Assembly (NCBI RefSeq): GCF_011752565.1
Contig: NZ_VWXK01000020.1
Location: forward strand, 1-64,000
Length of the DNA: 64,000 nt
Direction of reading: 5' to 3'
From: Pantoea sp. Ap-967
GTDB taxonomy: Bacteria > Pseudomonadota > Gammaproteobacteria > Pseudomonadales > Pseudomonadaceae
The translations under genes were made by a program, and so were the position numbers. Below the pieces are notes generated by a model. That model had not been told where the DNA came from. It was given only the letters and a program-made list of their open reading frames with translations, and made no database searches. The stretch's first letter is position 1. Every line of letters starts with the position of its first letter. Shown one piece after another: positions 1 to 9,904 of the stretch.

Positions 1-2666
1 AGGGCGCCACCACCCTGACCGTCGACGTTGGCGGCACCATCTACACCGTTACAGTGGATGCGGATGGCAAAGGTACCCTGCAGGTTCCGAATACCAACGT
101 TGAAGATGTCTATAAAGACGCTTCGACTGTCACTGCCACCGTCACCGCTGTGAATGGCGGCAACTACGAAGGCGTGGACCTGACCGGTGCGACCAATACC
201 GCCACCGTCGAAGACACCATCGACAACACCACCGTGGCTGTCAGCTCGCTGCCAGCAAAAGAAGGCGACGAAAACGTCACCTTCAACTTCCAGCTGAGCA
301 ACAAGCCGCAGGGCGCCACCACCTTGACCGTGGATGTTGGCGGCACCATCTACACCGTTACAGTGGATGCGGACGGTAAGGGCACCCTGCAGGTTCCGAA
401 CACCAACGTTGAAGATGTCTACAAAGACGCTTCGACCGTTACCGCCACTGTGACTGCCGTGAATGGTGGTAACTACGAAGGTGTTGATCTGACTGGCGCG
501 ACCAATACCGCCACCGTCGAAGACACCATCGACAACACCACTGTTGCTGTTTCGTCTGAGCCGGCGAAAGAAGGTGATGAAAACGTCACCTTCAACTTCC
601 AGCTGAGCAACAAACCGCAGGGTGCGACTACCCTGACCGTGGATGTTGGCGGCACCATCTACACCGTTACAGTGGATGCGGACGGTAAGGGCACCCTGCA
701 GGTTCCGAACACCAACGTCGAAGACGTCTACAAAGATGCTTCTACCGTTACCGCCACTGTGACTGCCGTTAATGGTGGCAACTACGAAGGTGTTGATCTC
801 ACTGGCGCGACCAATACCGCGACTGTCGAAGACACTATCGACAACACCACTGTGGCCGTCAGCTCGCTGCCGGCAAAAGAAGGCGACGAGAACGTCACCT
901 TCAACTTCCAGCTGAGCAACAAGCCGCAGGGTGCGACCACCCTGACTGTGGATGTCGGTGGCACCATCTACACCGTTACCGTGGATGCAGACGGTAAAGG
1001 TACCCTCCAGGTCCCGAACACTAACGTTGAAGACGTCTACAAAGATGCTTCGACCGTGACTGCCACCGTCACCGCTGTTAACGGCGGTAACTACGAAGGC
1101 GTGGACCTGACTGGCGCGACCAATACCGCGACTGTCGAAGACACTATCGACAACACCACTGTGGCCGTCAGCTCGCTGCCGGCAAAAGAAGGCGACGAAA
1201 ATGTCACCTTCAACTTCCAGCTGAGCAACAAGCCGCAGGGTGCGACCACCCTGACTGTGGATGTCGGTGGCACCATCTACACCGTTACCGTGGATGCAGA
1301 CGGTAAAGGTACCCTCCAGGTCCCGAACACTAACGTTGAAGACGTCTACAAAGATGCTTCGACCGTGACTGCCACCGTCACCGCTGTTAACGGCGGTAAC
1401 TACGAAGGCGTGGACCTGACTGGCGCGACCAATACCGCGACTGTCGAAGACACCATCGATAACACCACCGTGGCGGTAAGCTCGCTGCCAGCGAAAGAAG
1501 GCGACGAAAACGTCACCTTCAACTTCCAGCTGAGCAACAAGCCGCAGGGCGCGACTACCCTGACCGTGGATGTCGGCGGCACCATCTACACCGTAAACGT
1601 CGATGCGGACGGTAAAGGCACCCTCCAGGTCCCGAACACCAACGTCGAAGACGTCTACAAAGATGCTTCGACTGTCACTGCGACCGTGACTGCCGTGAAT
1701 GGTGGTAACTACGAAGGTGTTGATCTGACTGGCGCGACCAACACCGCGACTGTCGAAGACACCATCGACAACACCACCGTGGCCGTAAGCTCGCTGCCAG
1801 CGAAAGAGGGCGACGAGAACGTCACCTTCAACTTCCAGCTGAGCAACAAACCACAGGGCGCGACTACCCTGACCGTCGACGTTGGCGGCACCATCTACAC
1901 CGTCACTGTGGATGCGGACGGTAAAGGCACCCTCCAGGTCCCGAACACCAACGTTGAAGACGTCTACAAAGATGCTTCGACCGTTACTGCCACCGTCACC
2001 GCCGTTAACGGTGGTAACTACGAAGGCGTGGACCTGACTGGCGCGACCAACACCGCGACTGTCGAAGACACCATCGACAACACCACCGTGGCCGTCAGCT
2101 CGTTGCCAGCAAAAGAAGGCGACGAAAACGTCACTTTCAACTTCCAGCTGAGCAACAAGCCACAGGGCGCCACCACCCTGACCGTCGACGTTGGCGGCAC
2201 CATCTACACCGTTACAGTGGATGCGGATGGCAAAGGTACCCTGCAGGTTCCGAATACCAACGTTGAAGATGTCTATAAAGACGCTTCGACCGTCACCGCG
2301 ACTGTGACTGCCGTGAATGGTGGTAACTACGAAGGTGTTGATCTGACTGGCGCGACCAACACCGCGACTGTCGAAGACACCATCGACAACACCACCGTGG
2401 CCGTCAGCTCGCTGCCAGCGAAAGAAGGCGACGAAAACGTCACCTTCAACTTCCAGCTAAGCAACAAGCCGCAGGGTGCAACCACCCTGACCGTGGATGT
2501 CGGCGGCACCATCTACACCGTAAACGTCGATGCAGACGGTAAAGGCACCCTCCAGGTTCCGAACACCAACGTTGAAGACGTCTACAAAGATGCTTCGACC
2601 GTGACTGCTACCGTCACCGCTGTTAACGGCGGCAACTACGAAGGTGTCGACCTGACCGGCGCTACG
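1..2666 (+). repeat. lapA type I tandem repeats, 309 bp period
   Basis: About 8.6 direct copies of a 309 bp unit encoding a 103-residue bacterial Ig-like module (landmarks AKEGDENVTF, NVEDVYKDAS, GGNYEGVDL). Copies differ mainly at synonymous sites. The first ~130 bases of the window recur without difference about 2163 bases (seven units) later, so distant as well as adjacent copies have been homogenised. More copies probably extend upstream. Confidence 0.95.
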
Positions 2667-5600
2667 ACAACTGCGATCGTTGCTGACACCGAGACCCCAG
2701 TGACCGTGAAGGTAACCGGTGTAAACGGCAACGAAGGCGACGCCAAAGTTACCTTCAACTTCGAACTGAGCCATAAGCCGGAAGCGGGCAGTATCCAGGT
2801 GCAACTGGTGGTGCGTGTCGACGGCCACGATTACACCGTTGATATCGACTCGGACGGCAAAGGGTCGCTCCAGGTCGACAACCCGAACGGCGAAGATGTC
2901 TACAAAGATGCCAGCAGTCTGACGGCTGAAGTTGTTTACGCTACTGGCGGCAACTTCGAGAAGATCGAGACTGGCGCCACTGGCACTGCGCAGATCGCGG
3001 ATACCGAAACCCCGGTCACCGTGACCGTAACTGCTCACAACGCGACCGAAGGCGACGCTAACGTCAACTTCGACTTCCAGCTGAGCAACAAGCCACAAGA
3101 CGGCTACCCAACCAGCCTGACTGTCCAGGTCGGCACCGCCAGCTATACCGTCAGCATCGACGCCGACGGCAAAGGCACCCTGGCCGTACCAAACCCGAAT
3201 GGTGAAGACGTCTACAGGGACGCCAGCTCTCTGACGGCCACCGTCACTGGCGGCACCGGCGGTAACTTCGAGAAGATCGCTACTGGCGCCACGGCCACTG
3301 CTCAGATCGCAGATACCGAGACTCCAGTCACCGTGACTGTGACTGCTCACAACGCGACCGAAGGCGACGCTAACGTTAACTTCGACTTCCAGCTGAGCAA
3401 CAAGCCACAAGACGGCTACCCAACCAGCCTGACTGTCCAGGTCGGCACCGCCAGCTACACCGTCAGCATTGATGCTGACGGCAAAGGCACCCTGGCTGTT
3501 CCAAACCCGAACGGTGAAGACGTCTACAAAGACGCCAGCACCCTGACGGCCACTGTCACCGGCGGCACTGGCGGCAACTTCGAGAAGATCGCTACCGGTG
3601 CCACGGCCACTGCCCAGATCGCGGATACCGAGACGCCAGTCACCGTAACCGTGACCGCTCACAACGCGACCGAAGGCGACGCCAACGTCAACTTCGACTT
3701 CCAGCTGAGCAACAAGCCACAAGACGGCTACCCAACCAGCCTGACTGTTCAGGTCGGCACCGCCAGCTACACCGTCAGCATCGACGCCGACGGCAAAGGC
3801 ACCTTGGCGGTTCCAAACCCGAACGGCGAAGACGTCTACAAAGACGCCAGCACCCTGACGGCCACTGTCACCGGCGGCACCGGCGGTAACTTCGAGAAGA
3901 TTGCTACTGGCGCCACCGCCACTGCTCAGATCGCAGATACCGAGACTCCAGTCACCGTCACCGTGACCGCTCACAACGCAACCGAAGGCGACGCTAACGT
4001 CAACTTCGACTTCCAGTTGAGCAGCAAGCCACAAGACGGCTACCCAACTAGCCTGACTGTTCAGGTCGGCACCGCCAGCTATACCGTCAGCATCGACGCC
4101 GACGGTAAAGGCACCCTGGCTGTTCCAAACCCGAACGGTGAAGACGTCTACAAAGACGCCAGCACCCTGACGGCCACCGTCACTGGCGGCACTGGTGGTA
4201 ACTTCGAGAAGATCGCCACTGGCGCTACTGCTACGGCGAACATCGCGGACACCGAAACCCCGGTCACCGTGACCGTAACTGCTCACAACGCAACCGAAGG
4301 CGACGCTAACGTCAACTTCGACTTCCAGTTGAGCAACAAGCCACAAGACGGCTACCCAACCAGCCTGACTGTCCAGGTCGGCACCGCCAGCTACACCGTC
4401 AGCATTGATGCCGACGGCAAAGGCACCTTGGCTGTTCCAAACCCGAATGGTGAAGACGTCTACAAGGACGCCAGCACCCTGACGGCCACCGTCACCGGCG
4501 GCACCGGCGGCAACTTCGAGAAGATCGCTACCGGTGCCACGGCCACTGCCCAGATCGCGGATACCGAGACGCCAGTCACCGTAACCGTGACCGCTCACAA
4601 CGCAACCGAAGGCGACGCCAACGTCAACTTCGACTTCCAGCTGAGCAACAAGCCACAAGACGGCTACCCAACCAGCCTGACTGTTCAGGTCGGCACCGCC
4701 AGCTACACCGTCAGCATTGATGCTGACGGCAAAGGCACCTTGGCTGTTCCAAACCCGAACGGCGAAGACGTCTACAAAGACGCCAGCACCCTGACGGCCA
4801 CTGTCACCGGCGGCACCGGCGGTAACTTCGAGAAGATTGCTACTGGCGCCACGGCCACTGCTCAGATCGCAGATACCGAGACTCCAGTCACCGTCACCGT
4901 GACCGCTCACAACGCGACCGAAGGAGACGCCAACGTCAACTTCGACTTCCAGTTGAGCAACAAGCCACAAGCTGGCTACCCAACCAGCCTGACTGTGCAG
5001 GTGGGCACCGCCAGCTATACCGTCAGCATCGACGCAGACGGCAAAGGCACCTTGGCTGTACCAAACCCGAATGGTGAAGACGTCTACAAAGACGCCAGCA
5101 CCCTGACGGCCACCGTCACTGGCGGCACCGGCGGTAACTTCGAGAAGATCGCCACTGGCGCCACGGCCACCGCTCAGATCGCAGATACCGAGACTCCAGT
5201 CACCGTAACCGTGACCGCTCACAACGCGACCGAGGGCGACGCCAACGTCAACTTCGACTTCCAGCTGAGCAACAAGCCACAAGCTGGCTACCCAACCAGC
5301 CTGACTGTGCAGGTTGGCACCGCCAGCTACACCGTCAGCATTGATGCTGACGGCAAAGGCACCTTGGCTGTTCCAAACCCGAACGGTGAAGACGTCTACA
5401 AAGACGCCAGCACCCTGACGGCCACCGTCACTGGCGGCACCGGCGGTAACTTCGAGAAGATCGCCACCGGCGCCACCGCCACTGCCCAGATCGCGGACAC
5501 CGAGACCCCGGTCACCGTAACCGTGACCGCTCACAACGCGACCGAGGCCGACGCCAACGTCAACTTCGACTTCCAGCTGAGCAACAAGCCACAAGCTGGC

Positions 5601-8600
5601 TACCCAACCAGCCTGACTGTGCAGGTTGGCACCGCCAGCTATACCGTCAGCATCGACGCCGACGGCAAGGGCACCCTGGCCGTACCTAACCCGAACGGTG
5701 AAGACGTCTACAAAGACGCCAGCACCCTGACGGCCACCGTCACCGGCGGCACCGGCGGTAACTTCGAGAAGATCGCTACCGGCGCCACGGCCACTGCGCA
5801 GATCGCAGACACCGAAACCCCGGTTACCGTTGCCATCACCGCGCACAACGCGCAGGAAGGCGACGCCAACGTCAACTTCGAGTTCCAGCTCAGCGCCAAA
5901 CCGCAGGCCGGCTACCCGGCCAGCCTCAGCGTCGATGTCGATGGCAAGGCCTACACGGTCACGCTGAACGCCGACGGCTATGGCACGCTGAGCGTGGTGA
6001 ACACCAACACCGAAGACGTCTACAAGGATGTCAGCACCGTGACCGCCACGGTGACTTCCATCAATGGCGGCAACTTCGAGAAAGGTGATGTCACCGGCGC
6101 GAAAGCCACGGCGATCGTCGTCGATACCATTGACGACACCTTCGTCACGGTCACTGCCGACCCAGCCACCGAGGCCGACAGCACCGTCAACTTCCACTTC
6201 GCGTTGAGCAACCCGCCGCAAGGCGCTGGTGCGACCATCCTCACCGTGAGCGTGGCCGGCGTGCTGTACCAGGTCACCGTGAATGCCGCGGGCCAGGGCA
6301 CCCTGTCGGTGCCTAACCCGAACACCGAAGACGTGTTCAAGGACGCGAGCACCCTCGTTGCGACCGTGACCAACGTTACCGGCGGCAACTACGAGAACGT
6401 CAACCTCACCGGTGCCACCGCGACCGCGACCATCGCTGACACCATCGACACCGTCTACGCCAAGATCAGCATCCTCAACAGCTCGGTCACCGAAGGTGGC
6501 ACGTTCACCTACAAGGTCGAGCTGGTAGATGCCAACGGCCATGCCATCACTGTGCCAACTGGCAAGTCGGTAACGGTCAATCTGCAGTGGAGCGGTACTG
6601 CCGACAGCACCGATGTGGAAGGCACACTGCCGACCAGCGTGACCATCAGCGGTGGCAACAGCAGCACCTCGTTCAACGTCAAGACCTACGACGACACCAA
6701 GATCGAGAGCGACGAAACCCTGACGGCCACCATCAAGCAGGTGGTCGACAACAACAACTTCTACGAGAACCTGGCCGTAGGCAGCCAGAACTCGGCCACC
6801 GGCACCATCTTCGACAACGACAAGGGGCCGCAGATTGTCGGCAACTCGTCGAACTCGATTGTGGAAAGCGGCACTTCCGGCGGCGCCGACGTGGTGCTGA
6901 TCCTCGACACCTCGGGCAGTATGGGCCCGGCGGGCAACGGCCAGCAGGGCAGTGACCCGGATGGCAGCGGCCCGTACAAGTCGCGCCTGGAAATGCTCAA
7001 GGATGCGGTGAAGAACCTGTTCGAGTCCGGCACCGTGCACTCGGTGTTCATCGTCAACTTCTCGGGCAGCGCTTCGTTCGTCAGCTCGGGCAAGGATGGT
7101 GGCTGGTTCACCAACCTCGATGACGCGCTGGCAGCGATCAACAAATTGCAGGCCACCGGCACCACCAACTACGCCAACGCGCTGAACACGGTGATGAACA
7201 ACTACACCGCGCCGCCAGCAGGTGGCAGCAAGTTGGTGTCGGTGTTCATGTCCGACGGTGCGCCTAACCAGGGCAGCGTCGTGGAGAACAACTGGATCAG
7301 CTTCCTGAACCAGAAAGGCTTCGCCGACTCCTTCGCCGTGGGCTTCGGCGGCCTCAGCAACGCCAACAAGGATGCCCTGGAGCCGGTGGGCTGGAAGCCG
7401 GGCGAAACCGCTGGCAGCATCACCACGGGTGCTGCTGACGACCACGTGATGGTGGTCGACACCACCCTCAGCAGCCTCACCCAGGCGCTGGTCAGCAGCA
7501 TCGGCGGCAGCGCGGTGTCTGGCGATATCACCGCCAACGCCACCGGCGGCACCGCTGGCTGGGCAGCCAACGGTTGGAAACTGACTTCGGTGCAGTACGG
7601 CGGCGTGACCTACACGTTCACCAGTGCCACCGACAGCAAGACCATCGACCTGGGCAACGTCGGCAAGGTGATCATCAAGGGTGACGGTAGCTACACCTTC
7701 TCGGGCAAGGACAACCAGGACGTTGCCAACGACCTGTCGGCCGAGCTGAAATTCACCATCCGTGACGCCAACGGCGCCACCGCGTCGTCGACCCTGACCC
7801 TGACCGTGAAGGACCGCAGCGATGCGATCGCGGCCAATGATGACATTACGGCTAACCTGGTTTCGAAAACAGTCACTACCAGCGCCTCCGTCTCAACCCT
7901 GGCAACCTTCACTAGTAATGAAAGCTCCGCCTGGAAGTTCAGCTCGGTGAACCAGGGTACGTCGAACCTGGGCAGCAACGATATCTTGAAGATCAACCTC
8001 ACTAGCTGGCAGTCCACAACCCTGAGCAATAGCACTGGGCAAGACGCCAAACGCAACACTAGTGGTAATAACCTGGTACTGACCGACAACAACGGTTCGA
8101 GTAACGGTGACGCTCAAGCGATGACTCCTGTTTACACAACGGGAGTTGCCGCCGGCGAGAAATTGTCGTTTACGGCGAATGCTTCGTTGTCGTCTTACAG
8201 CACTTGGTATGAAACCGCGAATGACACTGCGAATTGGACGCTATACAAAAGCCTTGATGGCAAGAACTGGACTGCGGTTCAGAGTGGTTCGATCACTGCA
8301 GGATCGTCGACGATCACTACTGATCCTTTGGACGCGGCGACCCAGTATCGTATCCTGCTGACCGTTCATGACGACAGCTACTACAACTACACCAATGCGT
8401 CGGTTACTTTCGACGATTTCAAAGTCAGTGTGCCTGCTACCTCTACAACCGTATGGAGCGCAGACCCGGTCACTGGCTCTGTGGCAACCAACGACACATG
8501 GGGTGCTAACGGCGAAACTTCTACCCTGTCGATCAAGGTCAACGGCAGTTGGGTGGATGTGACTGCAGGCATGAAAGTCACCGGCGTATATGGCGAGCTC

Positions 8601-9221
8601 ACCATCAACAAGGATGGCTCGTATAGTTACCAACCGACGGCTAACAAAGACGGTGCCGGCCATGTGGATTCGTTTGAGTACAAGCTGACCCAGCCGGATG
8701 GGGATACTGATACCGCGCACCTGTATGTGACCTTGACAGCGTCCGGCCCGGGTGCCACGGCGTCGACCACCCCGGCCTGGACCAGCGGCAACGATACCCT
8801 GCTGGGTACCGATGGCGACGACATCATCTTCGGCGGTGCCGGCAACGACACGCTGATCGGCGGCAAAGGCAATGACACCCTCACCGGTGGCAGCGGCGCC
8901 GACCTGTTCATCTGGAAAGCGGGGCACACCGGTAACGATACGATCACCGACTTCAAGGCGTCCGAAGGTGACCGCCTCGACCTCAGCGACCTGTTGCAGG
9001 GCGAGAAGGGCAGCAACATCACCGATTACCTGAAGATCTCTACCGTCAATGGCGAGAGCGTTCTGCAGGTGAGCAGCAAAGGTGAGCTGAACGTGACCGA
9101 TGGTGCCAACCATATCGACACCACCATCACCATGAAGGGTGTGGACTGGTCCAGTACCTCGATCAGCTCGCTGATCAGTGGCGCCGACCCGCTGATCAAG
9201 ATCGACAACCACAACAGCTGA
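1..9221 (+). CDS. lapA: LapA-type giant repetitive surface adhesin (C-terminal part, 5' end outside window)
   Basis: The frame is open from position 3 and no start is visible, so this is the last 3072 residues of a larger protein. Order: about 8.6 near-identical 103-residue repeats (to about residue 888), a divergent copy, nine 104-residue repeats (about residues 998-1934), two more divergent copies, a Calx-beta-like segment (about 2150-2270), a von Willebrand A domain (about 2293-2505, MIDAS motif DTSGSMG and later MSDGAPN), a lectin-like insert (about 2618-2813), VCBS-like strands, and glycine-rich RTX calcium-binding repeats (about 2929-2975, GNDTLLG, GGAGNDTL). The end resembles a type I secretion signal. 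This is the architecture of P. putida LapA, which is exported by LapEBC, retained on the cell surface, released by LapG, and holds biofilms together. The N-terminal retention module and LapG site would lie upstream. The genes following it match the P. putida lapA locus as I remember it. LapF is the alternative, but vWFA plus RTX fits LapA better. Confidence 0.93.
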   Translation, partial: GATTLTVDVGGTIYTVTVDADGKGTLQVPNTNVEDVYKDASTVTATVTAVNGGNYEGVDLTGATNTATVEDTIDNTTVAVSSLPAKEGDENVTFNFQLSNKPQGATTLTVDVGGTIYTVTVDADGKGTLQVPNTNVEDVYKDASTVTATVTAVNGGNYEGVDLTGATNTATVEDTIDNTTVAVSSEPAKEGDENVTFNFQLSNKPQGATTLTVDVGGTIYTVTVDADGKGTLQVPNTNVEDVYKDASTVTATVTAVNGGNYEGVDLTGATNTATVEDTIDNTTVAVSSLPAKEGDENVTFNFQLSNKPQGATTLTVDVGGTIYTVTVDADGKGTLQVPNTNVEDVYKDASTVTATVTAVNGGNYEGVDLTGATNTATVEDTIDNTTVAVSSLPAKEGDENVTFNFQLSNKPQGATTLTVDVGGTIYTVTVDADGKGTLQVPNTNVEDVYKDASTVTATVTAVNGGNYEGVDLTGATNTATVEDTIDNTTVAVSSLPAKEGDENVTFNFQLSNKPQGATTLTVDVGGTIYTVNVDADGKGTLQVPNTNVEDVYKDASTVTATVTAVNGGNYEGVDLTGATNTATVEDTIDNTTVAVSSLPAKEGDENVTFNFQLSNKPQGATTLTVDVGGTIYTVTVDADGKGTLQVPNTNVEDVYKDASTVTATVTAVNGGNYEGVDLTGATNTATVEDTIDNTTVAVSSLPAKEGDENVTFNFQLSNKPQGATTLTVDVGGTIYTVTVDADGKGTLQVPNTNVEDVYKDASTVTATVTAVNGGNYEGVDLTGATNTATVEDTIDNTTVAVSSLPAKEGDENVTFNFQLSNKPQGATTLTVDVGGTIYTVNVDADGKGTLQVPNTNVEDVYKDASTVTATVTAVNGGNYEGVDLTGATTTAIVADTETPVTVKVTGVNGNEGDAKVTFNFELSHKPEAGSIQVQLVVRVDGHDYTVDIDSDGKGSLQVDNPNGEDVYKDASSLTAEVVYATGGNFEKIETGATGTAQIADTETPVTVTVTAHNATEGDANVNFDFQLSNKPQDGYPTSLTVQVGTASYTVSIDADGKGTLAVPNPNGEDVYRDASSLTATVTGGTGGNFEKIATGATATAQIADTETPVTVTVTAHNATEGDANVNFDFQLSNKPQDGYPTSLTVQVGTASYTVSIDADGKGTLAVPNPNGEDVYKDASTLTATVTGGTGGNFEKIATGATATAQIADTETPVTVTVTAHNATEGDANVNFDFQLSNKPQDGYPTSLTVQVGTASYTVSIDADGKGTLAVPNPNGEDVYKDASTLTATVTGGTGGNFEKIATGATATAQIADTETPVTVTVTAHNATEGDANVNFDFQLSSKPQDGYPTSLTVQVGTASYTVSIDADGKGTLAVPNPNGEDVYKDASTLTATVTGGTGGNFEKIATGATATANIADTETPVTVTVTAHNATEGDANVNFDFQLSNKPQDGYPTSLTVQVGTASYTVSIDADGKGTLAVPNPNGEDVYKDASTLTATVTGGTGGNFEKIATGATATAQIADTETPVTVTVTAHNATEGDANVNFDFQLSNKPQDGYPTSLTVQVGTASYTVSIDADGKGTLAVPNPNGEDVYKDASTLTATVTGGTGGNFEKIATGATATAQIADTETPVTVTVTAHNATEGDANVNFDFQLSNKPQAGYPTSLTVQVGTASYTVSIDADGKGTLAVPNPNGEDVYKDASTLTATVTGGTGGNFEKIATGATATAQIADTETPVTVTVTAHNATEGDANVNFDFQLSNKPQAGYPTSLTVQVGTASYTVSIDADGKGTLAVPNPNGEDVYKDASTLTATVTGGTGGNFEKIATGATATAQIADTETPVTVTVTAHNATEADANVNFDFQLSNKPQAGYPTSLTVQVGTASYTVSIDADGKGTLAVPNPNGEDVYKDASTLTATVTGGTGGNFEKIATGATATAQIADTETPVTVAITAHNAQEGDANVNFEFQLSAKPQAGYPASLSVDVDGKAYTVTLNADGYGTLSVVNTNTEDVYKDVSTVTATVTSINGGNFEKGDVTGAKATAIVVDTIDDTFVTVTADPATEADSTVNFHFALSNPPQGAGATILTVSVAGVLYQVTVNAAGQGTLSVPNPNTEDVFKDASTLVATVTNVTGGNYENVNLTGATATATIADTIDTVYAKISILNSSVTEGGTFTYKVELVDANGHAITVPTGKSVTVNLQWSGTADSTDVEGTLPTSVTISGGNSSTSFNVKTYDDTKIESDETLTATIKQVVDNNNFYENLAVGSQNSATGTIFDNDKGPQIVGNSSNSIVESGTSGGADVVLILDTSGSMGPAGNGQQGSDPDGSGPYKSRLEMLKDAVKNLFESGTVHSVFIVNFSGSASFVSSGKDGGWFTNLDDALAAINKLQATGTTNYANALNTVMNNYTAPPAGGSKLVSVFMSDGAPNQGSVVENNWISFLNQKGFADSFAVGFGGLSNANKDALEPVGWKPGETAGSITTGAADDHVMVVDTTLSSLTQALVSSIGGSAVSGDITANATGGTAGWAANGWKLTSVQYGGVTYTFTSATDSKTIDLGNVGKVIIKGDGSYTFSGKDNQDVANDLSAELKFTIRDANGATASSTLTLTVKDRSDAIAANDDITANLVSKTVTTSASVSTLATFTSNESSAWKFSSVNQGTSNLGSNDILKINLTSWQSTTLSNSTGQDAKRNTSGNNLVLTDNNGSSNGDAQAMTPVYTTGVAAGEKLSFTANASLSSYSTWYETANDTANWTLYKSLDGKNWTAVQSGSITAGSSTITTDPLDAATQYRILLTVHDDSYYNYTNASVTFDDFKVSVPATSTTVWSADPVTGSVATNDTWGANGETSTLSIKVNGSWVDVTAGMKVTGVYGELTINKDGSYSYQPTANKDGAGHVDSFEYKLTQPDGDTDTAHLYVTLTASGPGATASTTPAWTSGNDTLLGTDGDDIIFGGAGNDTLIGGKGNDTLTGGSGADLFIWKAGHTGNDTITDFKASEGDRLDLSDLLQGEKGSNITDYLKISTVNGESVLQVSSKGELNVTDGANHIDTTITMKGVDWSSTSISSLISGADPLIKIDNHNS
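2996..5803 (+). repeat. lapA type II tandem repeats, 312 bp period
   Basis: Nine direct copies of a 312 bp unit encoding 104 residues (landmarks ADTETPVTV, HNATEGDANVNF, PTSLTVQVGTASY, GGNFEKIATGA). Early copies carry KPQDGYP and the last three KPQAGYP, which shows ordered divergence along the array. A degenerate tenth copy (HNAQEGDANVNF) follows at 5804-6112. The unit is homologous to the type I unit, since both carry the EDVYKDAS block. Confidence 0.95.
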
Positions 9222-9228
9222 TCGGGCA

Positions 9229-9263
9229 CCCTACAGCGGCAGGCAACTGCCGCTGTAGGGCCT
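9229..9263 (+). terminator. lapA terminator
   Basis: A perfect 14-bp inverted repeat (CCCTACAGCGGCAG at 9229-9242 and its complement at 9247-9260) with a GCAA loop begins 8 bases after the lapA stop. Only a short T tract (CCTTTC) follows, so it is a strong hairpin with a weak U tail. Confidence 0.75.
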
Positions 9264-9357
9264 TTCGCTGCATCTGCCAACGCTTCCCTGCAACCTGCGG
9301 GGGGCGCATACTCGCCTGGCCTACTCCCTGCACAATGACTTGAGAAAGGAGCCTACC

Positions 9358-9717
9358 GTGTCCCTGCAGAACGCCCTGATCTACGTACAACGTGACCCCG
9401 AGGGCCGCCTGCTGCGTGTCGAGCCCGCACCGTTCGCCGGGCACACGGAAGTGCTGACTGCCGACCACGCCGAGGTCCAGCAATGGTTCGCCGACGATGT
9501 GGTGGAAAACAGCCTGCGCCAGCTCAAGCAAAGCGATCTGGACATGATCCGCGTGCTGGAAGACTTGATCGACGTGCTCACCACCAAAGGCGTGCTCAGC
9601 ATCACCGACCTGCCCGCCGGTGCCCAGGCCAAGCTGCTCAATCGTTCCTCGGCGCGCAAGGCGCTGGGCGGCCTGAGCAACCTGATTGAGGACGATGTGG
9701 AACACCGGCTGCTGTAG
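9358..9717 (+). CDS. small conserved Pseudomonas protein, function unknown
   Basis: A 119-residue acidic, soluble protein beginning MSLQNALIYVQRD. GTG at 9358 is chosen because AAAGGA lies 7 bases upstream; a TTG at 9340 is in frame but poorly placed. No signal peptide or membrane segment is visible. The middle (VVENSLRQLKQSDLDMIRVLEDLIDVL) looks like an amphipathic helix. Relatives are often labelled 'tryptophan synthase subunit beta-like', but the length and the absence of any PLP-enzyme motif make that name misleading. It sits alone between the lapA terminator and an AT-rich promoter region. No function is assigned. Confidence 0.8.
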   Translation: MSLQNALIYVQRDPEGRLLRVEPAPFAGHTEVLTADHAEVQQWFADDVVENSLRQLKQSDLDMIRVLEDLIDVLTTKGVLSITDLPAGAQAKLLNRSSARKALGGLSNLIEDDVEHRLL

Positions 9718-9904
9718 GCATTCGCCGCTCATATCGATATGCTTTAAAGGTATTTAAATTATTCCTTTTATGCATTTATAGTCACACCCACTGCGTACCC
9801 GTCGACCAATCGATGCGCCGCACGACTTGAACCCACACGGGAAATCCCCGTGCGTTTCTGATCGTTGCGCGCCATTGAAGTCGCGCACTGCGTGGGAGTG
9901 AACA

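Noticed and set aside
1..5803. CRISPR-like direct repeats
   Set aside because: Units are 309-312 bp, coding and contiguous, with no spacers; they are adhesin repeats.
2457..7445. 1662-codon open frame antisense to lapA
   Set aside because: It runs through the lapA repeats and only reflects their codon bias; the translation repeats with the same period and has no start signal or family feature.
9340..9357. TTG start for the small protein after lapA
   Set aside because: The ribosome-binding site AAAGGA would then lie inside the gene; GTG 9358 is correctly spaced.
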